In this document: positions 34,147 to 43,858 of the stretch, in pieces
Position numbering within the stretch: position 1 is the stretch's first letter
How the letters are laid out: each line of letters begins with the position of its first letter
Assembly: GCA_036405135.1 (NCBI GenBank)
Contig: DASWYF010000044.1
Location: forward strand, 1 to 64,000
Source: Verrucomicrobiia bacterium
Lineage (GTDB): Bacteria > Verrucomicrobiota > Verrucomicrobiia > Limisphaerales > JAEYXS01
Direction of reading: 5' to 3'
Length of the DNA: 64,000 bases
Translations under genes and position numbers: made by a program
The notes under the pieces: model-generated
Seen by the model: only the letters and a program-made list of their open reading frames with translations
Told to the model about the DNA's origin: nothing
Databases searched by the model: none

Positions 34147-35283
34147 GTGGCACCTGTGAAAAAGAAGATCCAAGTTTTACATGTCGTTCTATCCCTTGAT
34201 CCCGGGGGGATGGAGAATGGCGTGGTGAACTTGGTGAACGGTTTGCGGACGGAGGATCTGGAGATAAAAGTCTGTTGCATCACGCGGGCGGGAGCATTTG
34301 CCGCGCGTTTACCGGCTGACAAGCAGCCGGTGGTGCTGAACAAGCCGCCCGGGTTTTCAAAGAAAACGGTGAATGATCTGCGTGAGGTCATTCGCGCCAC
34401 CGGTCCGGCTATCCTTCATACCCACAATCACGGCACGCTTATCTACACGGTTTTGGGGCGGCCTTTCGGAGGAAAATGGCCGATCTTGCATGGTGAACAT
34501 GCTGAATTCACCAAGGTTGACCTGACTTTGAAGCGGCGATTGCAACGGTGGGCGTTCTTCCAACGCGTTGACCGGCTGGTTCCCGTATCCGTGAGCTTGG
34601 GCGAGCATCTTGTTTTTCATGGTGCGCCAAAAGAGAAAATCTATGCGATAAATAACGGTGTCGATGCGACGAAATATTCCCCGGGTGATTCTCCTGCTGC
34701 CAAACGCGCATTGGGCCTGCCTGAAAATGCCTTGATCATCGGCATGGTCGGACGGTTTGGAGCTTTCAAAAGGCATGAGATGCTGGTGAACGCCTTTAAC
34801 AACTTGAAACTGAGCGGGGAACAGCCGCACCTGCTGCTGGTAGGCGGTGGTGGACCGGAAGAGACGCGGGTACGTCAGGTTGCTTCAAACAGTCCGGTGA
34901 AGGAGCGGATACATCTCGCTGGTTATCAGTCTGACCCCAGCCAGCACTATCGGGCCATGGACCTGCTGGTGGTGCCATCTTTGAAGGAAGGGATGTCGAA
35001 CGCCGCGCTGGAAGCGATGGCCACGGGCGTTCCGGTTCTCTGCCACACTTCTTGTGGTCATGCGGACATCCTAACTGATGGTCAGAACGGCTTTGTGCGA
35101 GGAATGGAATCCGACACCCAGTTGACCGGGATTCTGAGCGATGTAATGGCCGATCGCAATTTGCTGAAGCGGGCCGGTCTGGCGGGGCGGGATTATGTGG
35201 TGCAACACCTCTCCCTTGAGCGGATGAGAGAACGCTATGCCGGGCTTTATCGGGAGACGGCGAGAAAATGGGGATTGGCATAG
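34147..35283 (+). CDS. Glycosyltransferase family 4
   Basis: 378 residues from GTG 34147 (GTG 34156 is an alternative). GT-B fold: QVLHVVLSLDPGGMENGVVNLVNGL at the start, IGMVGRFGAFKRHEMLVNAF opening the donor domain, and VVPSLKEGMSNAALEAMATGVPVLCH with the E-x7-E pair. This arrangement is typical of EPS/LPS transferases such as EpsD/PelF relatives that use UDP- or GDP-sugars. It is 21 bases before the polymerase gene. Confidence 0.93.
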   Translation: MAPVKKKIQVLHVVLSLDPGGMENGVVNLVNGLRTEDLEIKVCCITRAGAFAARLPADKQPVVLNKPPGFSKKTVNDLREVIRATGPAILHTHNHGTLIYTVLGRPFGGKWPILHGEHAEFTKVDLTLKRRLQRWAFFQRVDRLVPVSVSLGEHLVFHGAPKEKIYAINNGVDATKYSPGDSPAAKRALGLPENALIIGMVGRFGAFKRHEMLVNAFNNLKLSGEQPHLLLVGGGGPEETRVRQVASNSPVKERIHLAGYQSDPSQHYRAMDLLVVPSLKEGMSNAALEAMATGVPVLCHTSCGHADILTDGQNGFVRGMESDTQLTGILSDVMADRNLLKRAGLAGRDYVVQHLSLERMRERYAGLYRETARKWGLA

Positions 35284-35304
35284 TTCTCAGCCAGGCTGAA
35301 CTGC

Positions 35305-36756
35305 ATGGATTTTATCGCCGTCATACTTTTCATCATACTCTATCACATTCGTCCGCACGAATGGATCGGAGCAGCGGCGGCCTTGCGTCCGGCGATGGTG
35401 ACCATGCTGATGGCCCTGTATGGGACGTTCACCCGAGAGAATGGTTTCAGCCTCGCGCTTCTGCTTAAAACGCCACATGACTGGTTGATGCTGGCGTATT
35501 TTGGCTGGATCGTCGTAACGGCCCCCTCACCAGTGGAGACATTCAAATCCAGCTACAGCCTCTTTCTTTATTATTACGTCATCGTGCTGGCGCTCTCCAG
35601 CGTGGAACGAATCCGGAAGTTTCTGGCCTGCTGGGCCATCATGGTCGTCGTAGTGGCGTGTCTTGCGGTGGCCAGTGAGTTCGGTTTCGATCCGATGCAC
35701 GGCCAGGATATGACACAAGGAATGATGAAGGGCCGCCTGATCCTGAATGTGTCAATTTTTCAGAATCCGAACGCATTGGGGCACAGCATGGTTCCGGCTT
35801 TTGGCATGCTTTATTTCCTCTATTTTTGGAAACGGTTCTTTGCAGTAAAGCTCAGCATGTTGCCCATGGTGGCCATGCTGGCGTGGTGTTTGTTCCTTAC
35901 GGTTTCCAAGGGGGCATTTTTGTCTGCGTTCGCAACTGCTCTCGCGGGCTATTCCTTCCGGCGTCCGCTGATAGTGAAAGTACTGATTGGGGTGGTATCG
36001 ATCACGGTAGGATGGGCGGCTCTAAAATCTCTTCCTCGGATGCAAGAGCTGGATCGTCCTTCTGCGGAGGGCGGTATTCAAGGGCGCGTGTGGGTGTTCC
36101 GTTGGGGATTGCACACATTTTTCAATACCTCCAACGGTGTCGGTTGGGAGCACTTCGCTGAAGGCTTTGCCCGTCATTCGGGGTTTCCGAAGGCTCCGCA
36201 TAGTTCTTATGTGGCCGTCGGGGCTGAATTGGGAAAACCGGGATTGTGTCTGTTCATCGCCATCATCTACGCCTGTTTTGCCACTTTGGTCCGGGCCAAG
36301 ACGGAGGATGATGAGGTGGAGAGGATTCGCCGCGTTCTATTCGTGATGGTGGTTGCGTATGTGGTTTCTTCCTGGATGGTTGGATGGTCTTCGCGAGCCT
36401 CCTTTTTCGTCATGATCGCCGTAGTCGGAGCCTATCAAAGACAGTTGCTCGGATTGAATGAGAAACTCCCATCGGTGGAGGCACCAGCACGGGTGCGCCG
36501 CCGGGTGAAACCGGCATCCGAACCGGTGGTTGAGACTAATGCACCTTCTATGCCTCCGGCAGTGCCCATACGCCGCCGGCACCGCAGGCAATTGCCTCCC
36601 GCCGCGACTGCGCCGGTTGACAAGGCGCAAACGCCTGCCCCCAAACCGGAACCGGGCATCAAATGGAATTCCTTCAGTTGGAAAGATTATGTGATGGTTG
36701 GCATTTGTACTTACGCGGTGGTGCGCATCTGGTCTTACGCGATCTCCACCATGTAA
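35305..36756 (+). CDS. O-antigen polymerase/ligase-like membrane protein (Wzy-type)
   Basis: 483 residues with about eleven hydrophobic segments. A loop SKGAFLSAFATALAGYSFRRPL and the periplasmic part GVGWEHFAEGFARHSGFPKAPHSSYVAVGAELGKPGLCLFI match Wzy_C family proteins, which join repeat units outside the inner membrane. After residue about 395 there is an unusual Arg/Pro-rich cytosolic stretch (PVPIRRRHRRQLPP) and a final hydrophobic segment. It should polymerise the Wza/Wzc-exported polymer. No Wzx flippase is in the window. Confidence 0.85.
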   Translation: MDFIAVILFIILYHIRPHEWIGAAAALRPAMVTMLMALYGTFTRENGFSLALLLKTPHDWLMLAYFGWIVVTAPSPVETFKSSYSLFLYYYVIVLALSSVERIRKFLACWAIMVVVVACLAVASEFGFDPMHGQDMTQGMMKGRLILNVSIFQNPNALGHSMVPAFGMLYFLYFWKRFFAVKLSMLPMVAMLAWCLFLTVSKGAFLSAFATALAGYSFRRPLIVKVLIGVVSITVGWAALKSLPRMQELDRPSAEGGIQGRVWVFRWGLHTFFNTSNGVGWEHFAEGFARHSGFPKAPHSSYVAVGAELGKPGLCLFIAIIYACFATLVRAKTEDDEVERIRRVLFVMVVAYVVSSWMVGWSSRASFFVMIAVVGAYQRQLLGLNEKLPSVEAPARVRRRVKPASEPVVETNAPSMPPAVPIRRRHRRQLPPAATAPVDKAQTPAPKPEPGIKWNSFSWKDYVMVGICTYAVVRIWSYAISTM

Positions 36757-36775
36757 GTAACGCGATACATCGGTC

Positions 36776-37930
36776 GTGCTTGACTTGGCTACAACGCTGT
36801 TTTTCTGGACGTCGGTTTTCCTGCTCGGATTTGCCTTTGCAGGGTATCCGGCGCTCATGATTTTTTGGGCATCGAGGCGCCCGGCACCGCCGGTTGGCAC
36901 CCCGGATACCAAGCCGAAGATATCTTTCGTTTTAGTGGTGGCGGATGAGCAGGAGCGGATCGTGCAACGGGTCGCCAATTTGCTGAACGCAGTTTATCCC
37001 GCGGAAGCGATGGAAGCGGTGGTGGTGACGGATGGCTCCAAAGATTCAACCGTGGCCCGCTTACGGGAACTGATGCTGACGGATACGCGCATCAAACTGG
37101 TCGAACTGCCGGAACGCAAAGGCAAGGCCAATGGGTTGAATGAAGCAGTTCAGACGGCTACTGGGGAACTGCTGGTGTTTGCTGATGCGCGACAGCGTTT
37201 TGCCGAAGATACGGTTTCGCGGTTGATTCAGGCTTTCGGTGAAAAAGAGACGGGGGCTGTCAGCGGACGTCTGGTGGTGGCGGGTGAAGCCTCGGCGGTG
37301 GGGCAGGGGGTAAGCAGCTATTGGAGCATCGAGACGCGTTTGCGTGCCGCGGAATCGGTCCTTGATTCCTGCATCGGCTGCACGGGTGCAGTGTATGCGA
37401 TGCGCCGTGATTTGTATCAGCCCATTCCGCCGGACACGCTGCTGGATGATGTGGTCATACCTATGCAGGTCGTGATGCAAGGATATCGCGTTCGTTATCT
37501 GCCAGAAGCCGTGGCTTATGATCCTCAGGATCTTTCGCCGGAACGTGAGCGCATCCGCAAACGGCGCACTTTGGCGGGAAATTTCCAGATGTTGTTCCGC
37601 CATCCGGACTGGCTTTTACCATGGAAAAACCGGACATGGTTCCAGCTCATCGCGCACAAGTATCTGCGTCTGGCCGGCCCGCTATTGTTGCTGCTGATAT
37701 TGGTGAGCAGCTTCATGCTGAGTGATCATGTCTTCTATGCGTTTTGTTTTTGGGTGCAACTATCCCTCTACACGCTGGCCGTCATCGGGCTGAGTGTGCC
37801 AAAAGTGGCGACCAAGGCCGTCTCACTCCCGGCGGGATTTGTTTTTCTCAATTGGACGATAGTGCTCGGACTCCTGCATTATCTGCGTTCTCCCAAGTCC
37901 GGGGCCTGGGAAATGGTGAAGCCGAAATAA
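36776..37930 (+). CDS. Membrane glycosyltransferase family 2, synthase-like
   Basis: 384 residues from GTG 36776. One N-terminal helix (TLFFWTSVFLLGFAFAGYPALMIFW), then VVVTDGSKDSTVARL, LLVFADARQRF (D-A-D-like metal site), LLDDVVIPMQVVMQGYRVRYLP and RKRRTLAGNFQML (a variant of the QxxRW acceptor motif), followed by three C-terminal helices. This layout resembles poly-N-acetylglucosamine or hyaluronan-type processive synthases, but could be a single-step enzyme. It is followed 6 bases later by a deacetylase-fold protein, which fits an N-acetylated polymer. Confidence 0.9.
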   Translation: MLDLATTLFFWTSVFLLGFAFAGYPALMIFWASRRPAPPVGTPDTKPKISFVLVVADEQERIVQRVANLLNAVYPAEAMEAVVVTDGSKDSTVARLRELMLTDTRIKLVELPERKGKANGLNEAVQTATGELLVFADARQRFAEDTVSRLIQAFGEKETGAVSGRLVVAGEASAVGQGVSSYWSIETRLRAAESVLDSCIGCTGAVYAMRRDLYQPIPPDTLLDDVVIPMQVVMQGYRVRYLPEAVAYDPQDLSPERERIRKRRTLAGNFQMLFRHPDWLLPWKNRTWFQLIAHKYLRLAGPLLLLLILVSSFMLSDHVFYAFCFWVQLSLYTLAVIGLSVPKVATKAVSLPAGFVFLNWTIVLGLLHYLRSPKSGAWEMVKPK

Positions 37931-37936
37931 ACGTCC

Positions 37937-39040
37937 ATGCGTGCCATGAATCTATGGCTGCCAGCTTATTTGCGGCAGCGCCCGTGGAAACCTCCTGAGG
38001 GAAAGATGGTGGATGTGATGATCGCTGTATGTGATCATTTCGAGCCGTTTCATGCCACGGACAAGAAAGGGGCGATGGAGCGGATGCGCCTGTGGAATGA
38101 AGCGTATCCCAAGCTCATCTCCCAGTTCCGTGATGCGGATGGCCAGCATCCCCGGCACAGTTTTTTTTACCCCATCGAGCAATATGACCGCGATGTGCTT
38201 TGCTCGTTGCAGGAACTGGTGCAGGCCAGCGGTGGTGAAGTGGAGCTGCATCTGCACCACAAGGATGACACGGAGGCGGGTTTGAGAGAAGCCTTGGCGC
38301 GGGGCAAGGATGATTTCGTGAAGTTTGGATTCCTTTCTCGTGATGCGACGGGAAAACTTGTTTACGCCTTCGTGCATGGAAACTGGGCCTTGGACAATTC
38401 CCATCCTCAAGGCAGGAATTGCGGCGTCAGCAACGAGCTTTCTATTTTGCAGGATACGGGCTGTTACGCGGATTTTACCATGCCTTCTGCGCCTGATGCG
38501 ACGCAGACGCGCATCATCAACCAGATTTATTACGCCGAGGACACGCCAGCACCGAAATCTCATGATCATGGTGTGCGGGTGAAAGCCGGAAGTGCTGGCG
38601 GAGGTCAGGGACGTCTGTTGCTGGTGCAAGGACCTTTGGGGTTGAACTGGGAACGGCGTAAGTTCGGCATCCTTCCGCGACTGGAGAATTCAGACCTGAC
38701 GGGAGCCAATGCCGCACGGATGGATCGTATGCGTGTATGGACACGCATGGGCATCAGTGTGGAAGGGCGCCCTGAATGGTTGTTCATCAAACTCCATTCG
38801 CATGGAGCGGTGCCACGCAATTCCAGCATGTTGCTCGGCGAGCCGATGCGACGTTTCCATGAGGACCTTCTGTCGCAATGGAATGATGGCAAACGCTTCC
38901 GCGTGCATTATGTCTCTGCGCGGGAGATGGTGAACATCATCCACGCGGCAGAGAATGGGCATTCCGGTGATCCGGGGCAGTATCGGGACTATCGTTATCG
39001 TCTGGTGACGCCGAAATTTTCCAAGGCTGCTTCAGCGTGA
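37937..39040 (+). CDS. Putative polysaccharide deacetylase-fold protein
   Basis: 367 residues, no signal peptide. DVMIAVCDHFEPFHATDKKGAMERMRLWNEAYP, HSFFYPIEQYDRDVLCSLQEL, GEVELHLHHKDDT and FVHGNWALDNSHPQGRNCGVSNELSILQ recall carbohydrate esterase 4 metal sites (D-H and HxH), though no NodB motif is clear. Bacterial homologues are usually annotated hypothetical and lie in EPS clusters. It overlaps the next GT4 by 4 bases (GTGA), so coupled translation is likely. A role in modifying the sugar backbone is inference. Confidence 0.75.
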   Translation: MRAMNLWLPAYLRQRPWKPPEGKMVDVMIAVCDHFEPFHATDKKGAMERMRLWNEAYPKLISQFRDADGQHPRHSFFYPIEQYDRDVLCSLQELVQASGGEVELHLHHKDDTEAGLREALARGKDDFVKFGFLSRDATGKLVYAFVHGNWALDNSHPQGRNCGVSNELSILQDTGCYADFTMPSAPDATQTRIINQIYYAEDTPAPKSHDHGVRVKAGSAGGGQGRLLLVQGPLGLNWERRKFGILPRLENSDLTGANAARMDRMRVWTRMGISVEGRPEWLFIKLHSHGAVPRNSSMLLGEPMRRFHEDLLSQWNDGKRFRVHYVSAREMVNIIHAAENGHSGDPGQYRDYRYRLVTPKFSKAASA

Positions 39041-40224
39041 AGATACTGTTCATATCCAATCTGTTTCCTGATCGTCAGGAGCCTAACCGGGGCGTGGTGA
39101 ACGCACGGTTGCTGCGGCATATGGCGAAGGAGGCGGAGGTGCGGGTGATCTCGCCGAGACCGTCTTTGAGCGGATGGTGGAAAAAAGATTCGGGACGAAC
39201 GGCGTTGGCCGAAGATGTGCAGTTTGCGCCCCTTTATCCGTGGGTGCCCTATGTGCCCAAAGTGGGCAGCAAGTTCAATGACAGGCTTTATGCGGGGCGG
39301 TTGAGATCATGTATTTCAGAAGTCCGCCAGACTTATAAGTTTGATGCGGTTTTGTGTTCGTGGCTTTACCCGGATGCATGCGCGGTATCACATCTGGCCG
39401 GTGAGATGGGCTTCTCCTACGCTGCTGTGGCCCAAGGCAGCGATGTTCATCAATATATCAGCATGCCCAGCCGGCGGACGCGGATCGTGAAGGCGGTGAA
39501 CCGCTCGGTTCGCACTATTGCGCGAAGCCAGGAACTGGCGCGATTACTGCTTGAGGCAGGAGCGATAAAAGAAAAGCTGCAGGTGATCTATAACGGCGTT
39601 GAAGGAGACATCTTCAAACCGGGTGATCGTAGTGAGGCCAGACGCATATTGGGACTGCCTGAGTCCGGCAAACTTATCCTCTACGTGGGCAATCTGCTGC
39701 CGGTTAAGAATCCTGGCTTGGCTTTAGCGGGTTTGCAGCGGTTGCATTCCATTTCTGCACCATCCGAAGGCCCTTCTCTGCTGATGGTGGGGCAGGGGAC
39801 ATTGGAATCTTCGTTGAAATCCAAAGCGGTCGAACTGGGCTTGGGTGATCGGGTGATCTGGGCCGGCAGCCAGCCGCCCCGGCAGGTGGCCTTGTATCTG
39901 CAAGCGGCGGATGTGCTCTGTCTGCCGAGTGATAATGAAGGACTGCCCAATGTGATGCTGGAAGCATTTGCAAGCGGTCTTCCTGTGGTGGCGACACAGG
40001 TAGGTGGCATACCGGAAGTGTTGAACCGGCCAGAACTGGGGCGGCTGGTTCCACCCCGTGACGCCGAGGCGATGGCAAATGCGCTCCGGCAGATTTTATC
40101 GTCGCCGCAAGATGCAGAATTCATTGGAAAAATTGGGGCAGGCTTTAGTTGGCGGCAGACAGCGGATGCTTATCTGGGTGTATTTGAAAACATGAAAGAG
40201 GGGGGGGTGGATGGGAGGAGATAA
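39037..40224 (+). CDS. Glycosyltransferase family 4
   Basis: 395 residues from a GTG overlapping the previous stop. KILFISNLFPDRQEPNRGVVNARLLRHMAKEAEV opens the GT-B fold; VIYNGVEGDIFKPGD, LILYVGNLLPVKNPGLALAGL and CLPSDNEGLPNVMLEAFASGLPVVATQVGG are the donor-domain motifs (E-x7-E). It resembles exopolysaccharide transferases of the EpsE/TeaB group. A G-run and a short AT-rich gap separate it from the asparagine synthase gene. Confidence 0.94.
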   Translation: MKILFISNLFPDRQEPNRGVVNARLLRHMAKEAEVRVISPRPSLSGWWKKDSGRTALAEDVQFAPLYPWVPYVPKVGSKFNDRLYAGRLRSCISEVRQTYKFDAVLCSWLYPDACAVSHLAGEMGFSYAAVAQGSDVHQYISMPSRRTRIVKAVNRSVRTIARSQELARLLLEAGAIKEKLQVIYNGVEGDIFKPGDRSEARRILGLPESGKLILYVGNLLPVKNPGLALAGLQRLHSISAPSEGPSLLMVGQGTLESSLKSKAVELGLGDRVIWAGSQPPRQVALYLQAADVLCLPSDNEGLPNVMLEAFASGLPVVATQVGGIPEVLNRPELGRLVPPRDAEAMANALRQILSSPQDAEFIGKIGAGFSWRQTADAYLGVFENMKEGGVDGRR

Positions 40225-40246
40225 GTCGTTAAAATGTGAAGTTATT

Positions 40247-40275
40247 TTGACCTAGGTAAATATAAAGTGTATTTT
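40247..40275 (+). promoter_or_regulatory. Promoter-like hexamers before asnB
   Basis: TTGACC (40247-40252) and TATTTT (40270-40275) are 17 bases apart in a locally AT-rich stretch, 16 bases before the ATG at 40292. This suggests the synthase gene has its own promoter within the EPS cluster. Confidence 0.5.
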
Positions 40276-40291
40276 TGACTACGAATTTTTG

Positions 40292-42205
40292 ATGTGCGCA
40301 ATCTGCGGAATAATCAATTTTAGTGACCCTTCCGGGCAGCCAGAAATGGTGGAACGGATGCGAGATGTAATGGTCAATCGCGGACCTGAGCATGGAGGCT
40401 TGCAGGTTTTGCCTCATGCCGGGTTGGGGCATCGCCGTTTGCGGATCATTGACCTTTCGGCGTGCGGCAACCAGCCAATGCCGAATGAAGACGAGACTGT
40501 ATGGGTCGTTTTCAATGGAGAGATTTATAATTTTCAGGAGCTGAAGCAGGAACTGCTGCAAAAGGGGCATAAGTTTCGTTCCAAGAGCGACACGGAAGTG
40601 ATCGTCCATGGTTACGAAGAATGGGGGACTGCGGTCTTTGGGAAGATAGACGGCATGTTCGCGATCGGCCTTTGGGATGTCAAAACCAAGAAGCTGGTTC
40701 TGGCACGCGACCGGTTTGGCAAGAAACCGCTTTTTTACCGGCATCAAGGGCCGGTTGTTCAGTTCGCATCGGATGTGAAGGCCATTTGGGAAGCGGCTGG
40801 CCGTCAGTTGAGCGTGGACCCGCTGGCAGTGGATTGTTATCTTCATCATTTGGGAGTACCGCAGCAGCATGCGATATATCAGGGTATCGCGAAAGTTTTG
40901 CCGGGGCATTGGATGGAGTTCACGGCTGAAGGCACGCGAGGTGAATGTTATTGGAAGCCGCGTTTTTTGCCCAAACTGGCGTTGGGAGAGCAGGAACTGA
41001 TCGAGGCTGTGGATGGCTTGCTCAAAGCGGCAGTACGGCGGCGCCTGGTGAGCGATGTGCCTTTGGGGGCGTTTTTAAGTGGCGGTGTGGATTCGAGCTT
41101 GGTGGTGGCGCTGATGGCGCAGGAGCTGGGCAGCAAGTGCCGGACATTCTCCATCGGCTTTGGTGAAGCGGATTTTTCGGAGTTCGAGTACTCACGGCAG
41201 GTAGTGCAGAGGTATGGCACCAGTCATGAGGAGATCGTGCTCAAACCGGATATTTTGGAAGATCTCACTTCACTGGTCTGGGAGTACGGTGAACCTTTCG
41301 CAGATTCCTCGGCCTTGCCGACATACTATGTGTCCAAGGCCGCCAAGCAGCATGTCACCGTGGCTCTGACAGGAGATGGCGGGGATGAGATATTTGGCGG
41401 GTATGACATCTCCAAAGTGGCGTACTACGCGGCGTATTACAATCTGATGATGCCGGAAGGATTGCGGTCCAGCGTGGAGAACTGGCTTTTCAGCGATTCA
41501 AAAGCGGTGAAGAGAAACCGGTTGCTGCATCAGTTCAAGACCTTGGCGGTCCGCGCCAATGACGATCCTCAGATCCGCCACAGTTACTCGATGGCGTTCA
41601 ATCCTTCTGAGCGCGCCGCGCTCTACCATCCTGAATTCATGACGCGTGTGGGCGGTCATCGGCAGCATCACATCTTTGAAGCGTATCAGGATGACATGAA
41701 AGATCTGCACCTGATCGACCAGTATTTCCTGGCGACTCTGGTTTCGCGCCTGCCGAATGATTATTTGGTGAAGACGGATGTGGCCTCGATGAAGAACGCT
41801 TTGGAATTGCGTTGTCCGTTCCTGGATACGCAACTGGCGGAGTTCTCCAACCGCATTGATCCGTTGGTGAAGGTGAAAGGCGGGCAACAAAAGTATCTGC
41901 TTAAAAAAGTGGCCGAGAGGTATCTGCCAAAAGAGATCCTTTACCGTCAGAAGAAGGGGTTTGCCCTGCCGCTTGTGCATTGGCTCCGTACAGATTATCT
42001 GCCGTTGCTGAAACAGATGCTGCCGGATGGCTGGCTGGTGAAGAATAGGTGGTTCCGCCGCGAGGCATTGGTGGCTTATATCGAGGAACATGCTTCCGGC
42101 GCGATGGACCATACGCACCGTCTTTGGTCGGCGTTGTGGCTTGAGCTGTGGTGCCGCATGTTTATCGAAGGTTCGCTGAAACCGGGCGACAGTTTGCGCG
42201 GTTGA
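40292..42205 (+). CDS. asnB: Asparagine synthase (glutamine-hydrolysing)
   Basis: 637 residues. Start ATG 40292 gives MCAICGI, placing the essential catalytic Cys at position 2; a TTG one codon earlier is rejected. The N-terminal glutaminase domain includes MVNRGPEHGG and GHRRLRIIDLS; the synthase half has the PP-loop FLSGGVDSSLVVALMAQEL and LTGDGGDEIFGGY. In sugar clusters such AsnB homologues often amidate sugars (uronic acid amides) rather than make asparagine, so a role in converting GalNAcA or another uronate to an amide is possible, but inference. Confidence 0.92.
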   Translation: MCAICGIINFSDPSGQPEMVERMRDVMVNRGPEHGGLQVLPHAGLGHRRLRIIDLSACGNQPMPNEDETVWVVFNGEIYNFQELKQELLQKGHKFRSKSDTEVIVHGYEEWGTAVFGKIDGMFAIGLWDVKTKKLVLARDRFGKKPLFYRHQGPVVQFASDVKAIWEAAGRQLSVDPLAVDCYLHHLGVPQQHAIYQGIAKVLPGHWMEFTAEGTRGECYWKPRFLPKLALGEQELIEAVDGLLKAAVRRRLVSDVPLGAFLSGGVDSSLVVALMAQELGSKCRTFSIGFGEADFSEFEYSRQVVQRYGTSHEEIVLKPDILEDLTSLVWEYGEPFADSSALPTYYVSKAAKQHVTVALTGDGGDEIFGGYDISKVAYYAAYYNLMMPEGLRSSVENWLFSDSKAVKRNRLLHQFKTLAVRANDDPQIRHSYSMAFNPSERAALYHPEFMTRVGGHRQHHIFEAYQDDMKDLHLIDQYFLATLVSRLPNDYLVKTDVASMKNALELRCPFLDTQLAEFSNRIDPLVKVKGGQQKYLLKKVAERYLPKEILYRQKKGFALPLVHWLRTDYLPLLKQMLPDGWLVKNRWFRREALVAYIEEHASGAMDHTHRLWSALWLELWCRMFIEGSLKPGDSLRG

Positions 42206-42214
42206 TCCGCGCGC

Positions 42215-43834
42215 TTATCGTGGTGGAACTGTTTTTCTTTTCCATAGCACGAAACCACCTTGTCTGGCCGGATCAACGATAGGTTCGTAATGTGTGCGCA
42301 GGGTCTGATAGATCGGATGTGCCCGTCCATGGCCGGCAAATGCCAGGGAGAAATTATCCTCCACGTGGGTGACAATCATGGCCGCCTTTTGTGATTTCAG
42401 GGCAGCTTCCACGTTTTGGGAGTGCCCGGCATCGTGAAAAGGTTCATACCATGTGTAGAAATAGCCGAGCACGGGTTTGCGATCGCTCAGCAAGTAGAGG
42501 AAATCGTGGCCGGAAAAAACGATGATACGGTCTGAAGGTGCGGATTCCGTGCGGATTTTATCTGCCAGGTATTGGATCGCTGGACCATGGGATTTGGACC
42601 AGCGGAAATGGAAGCGCGGGGTGGAGACCATGACAGATGTGGAGCTGTCCAGAGCTTTGATCACCCGTCCCATACCCAAGGTCACACAGAAAGTGACAGT
42701 GATGATGAGCAGGGCAGTGGCCAGCTTTCTACCCCATGAGGTATCCATCTGCCACAAGTATAGCGAGTGGAAAAACGAAACGGCCAGGGCGGGAAAAACA
42801 TAGGGCGCATGCACGGATGAATTCATCTGGAGCAGGTTACCCGTTGCGAAGACCAGAAAGGGGAGCGCGAGCAGCAATGAGGGCTGCGCTTCCTTCTTGA
42901 TGATCCAGAAACGCCACCAGGTGAAGACGGAGAAAATGGCCGAGAACGGGCAGATGAGCACGGCCAGGGCGGCCGAGACGTTCTCTGCGCTGAAACCGTT
43001 TTGGAGGAATATGGTCTCATTCAACCGGTCATAGAGTCCTGCAGCGGTCAGATGACGGGCGTGAAATACAGCGCCAAGTTGGAGTCGATAGCTTTCGGTG
43101 GTAGTGAAACGGCTGAAATACCAGACTGATATGGCGAACATCACCAGGACCAGAGCGGTATAGATGGCAACTGAAATAAGCGGCGTTGTAACCGCAGCTT
43201 CTGCTTTTGCAGGTTGGCGGCGTGCAACGATTAAGAAGCACCAGAGTGCAGCAAGGATGGGAAGGCCGATAATGAACTTGCACCAGACAACTATGATCGT
43301 CAGCAAAGCGGAAATGAGCAGATGCTTCACCGTGCCTGACTGCCACCAACGTACCATGGCATCAGTGGCGAAGAGAGCGAGGCAGGTGGCCCACAGGTTG
43401 GAAAATGAATACGGCCAGGCGAAGTAGTTGGAGGTGGAGGAAAAGGCGATAATGGAGAGGGCACCAAGGAATGCGATGCGCGCCGGAGCCAGCAGCCGCA
43501 AGCATCGATAGACCCCGAGGACAACGCCAGCCCCGAGCAGTTTGGCCACCCATAAAAGGACATCGGTGTGGACACCGAAGAGGGCATAGGCGAGAGCATT
43601 GACAGAGGGAGCCCAAGGGCCATAGAGCCAGAAGATATCACGGTAGAGCATTTGACCATCGAGCATGAGCCAAGGGACGGTCAATTCTTTGCCGGCATCA
43701 ACGATGAAGCGCCCGATCAGCCGGAAGCAGACGATTTGCAACAGGAGATAAAGACCGAGCAGGACAAGCAGAGGGACCAAATCAGAACGCCAGGAACCGG
43801 GGCTGTTTTTTGAGGTGTGGGATGGTAAGCCCAA
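42215..43834 (-). CDS. GT39-like multipass membrane glycosyltransferase
   Basis: 539 residues with about ten hydrophobic segments and a soluble C-terminal part. VDAGKELTVPWLMLDGQMLYRDIFWLYGPWAPSVNAL is the early acidic loop of PMT/ArnT-like enzymes (Dxx...YRDxxxxYGP). These use polyprenyl-phosphate sugars outside the inner membrane. The first usable start is TTG 43834; no nearby ATG exists. It is convergent with asnB (9-base gap). Confidence 0.75.
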   Translation of the reverse strand: MGLPSHTSKNSPGSWRSDLVPLLVLLGLYLLLQIVCFRLIGRFIVDAGKELTVPWLMLDGQMLYRDIFWLYGPWAPSVNALAYALFGVHTDVLLWVAKLLGAGVVLGVYRCLRLLAPARIAFLGALSIIAFSSTSNYFAWPYSFSNLWATCLALFATDAMVRWWQSGTVKHLLISALLTIIVVWCKFIIGLPILAALWCFLIVARRQPAKAEAAVTTPLISVAIYTALVLVMFAISVWYFSRFTTTESYRLQLGAVFHARHLTAAGLYDRLNETIFLQNGFSAENVSAALAVLICPFSAIFSVFTWWRFWIIKKEAQPSLLLALPFLVFATGNLLQMNSSVHAPYVFPALAVSFFHSLYLWQMDTSWGRKLATALLIITVTFCVTLGMGRVIKALDSSTSVMVSTPRFHFRWSKSHGPAIQYLADKIRTESAPSDRIIVFSGHDFLYLLSDRKPVLGYFYTWYEPFHDAGHSQNVEAALKSQKAAMIVTHVEDNFSLAFAGHGRAHPIYQTLRTHYEPIVDPARQGGFVLWKRKTVPPR

Positions 43835-43858
43835 AGGCGATCCCTGAGATAACGGAGA

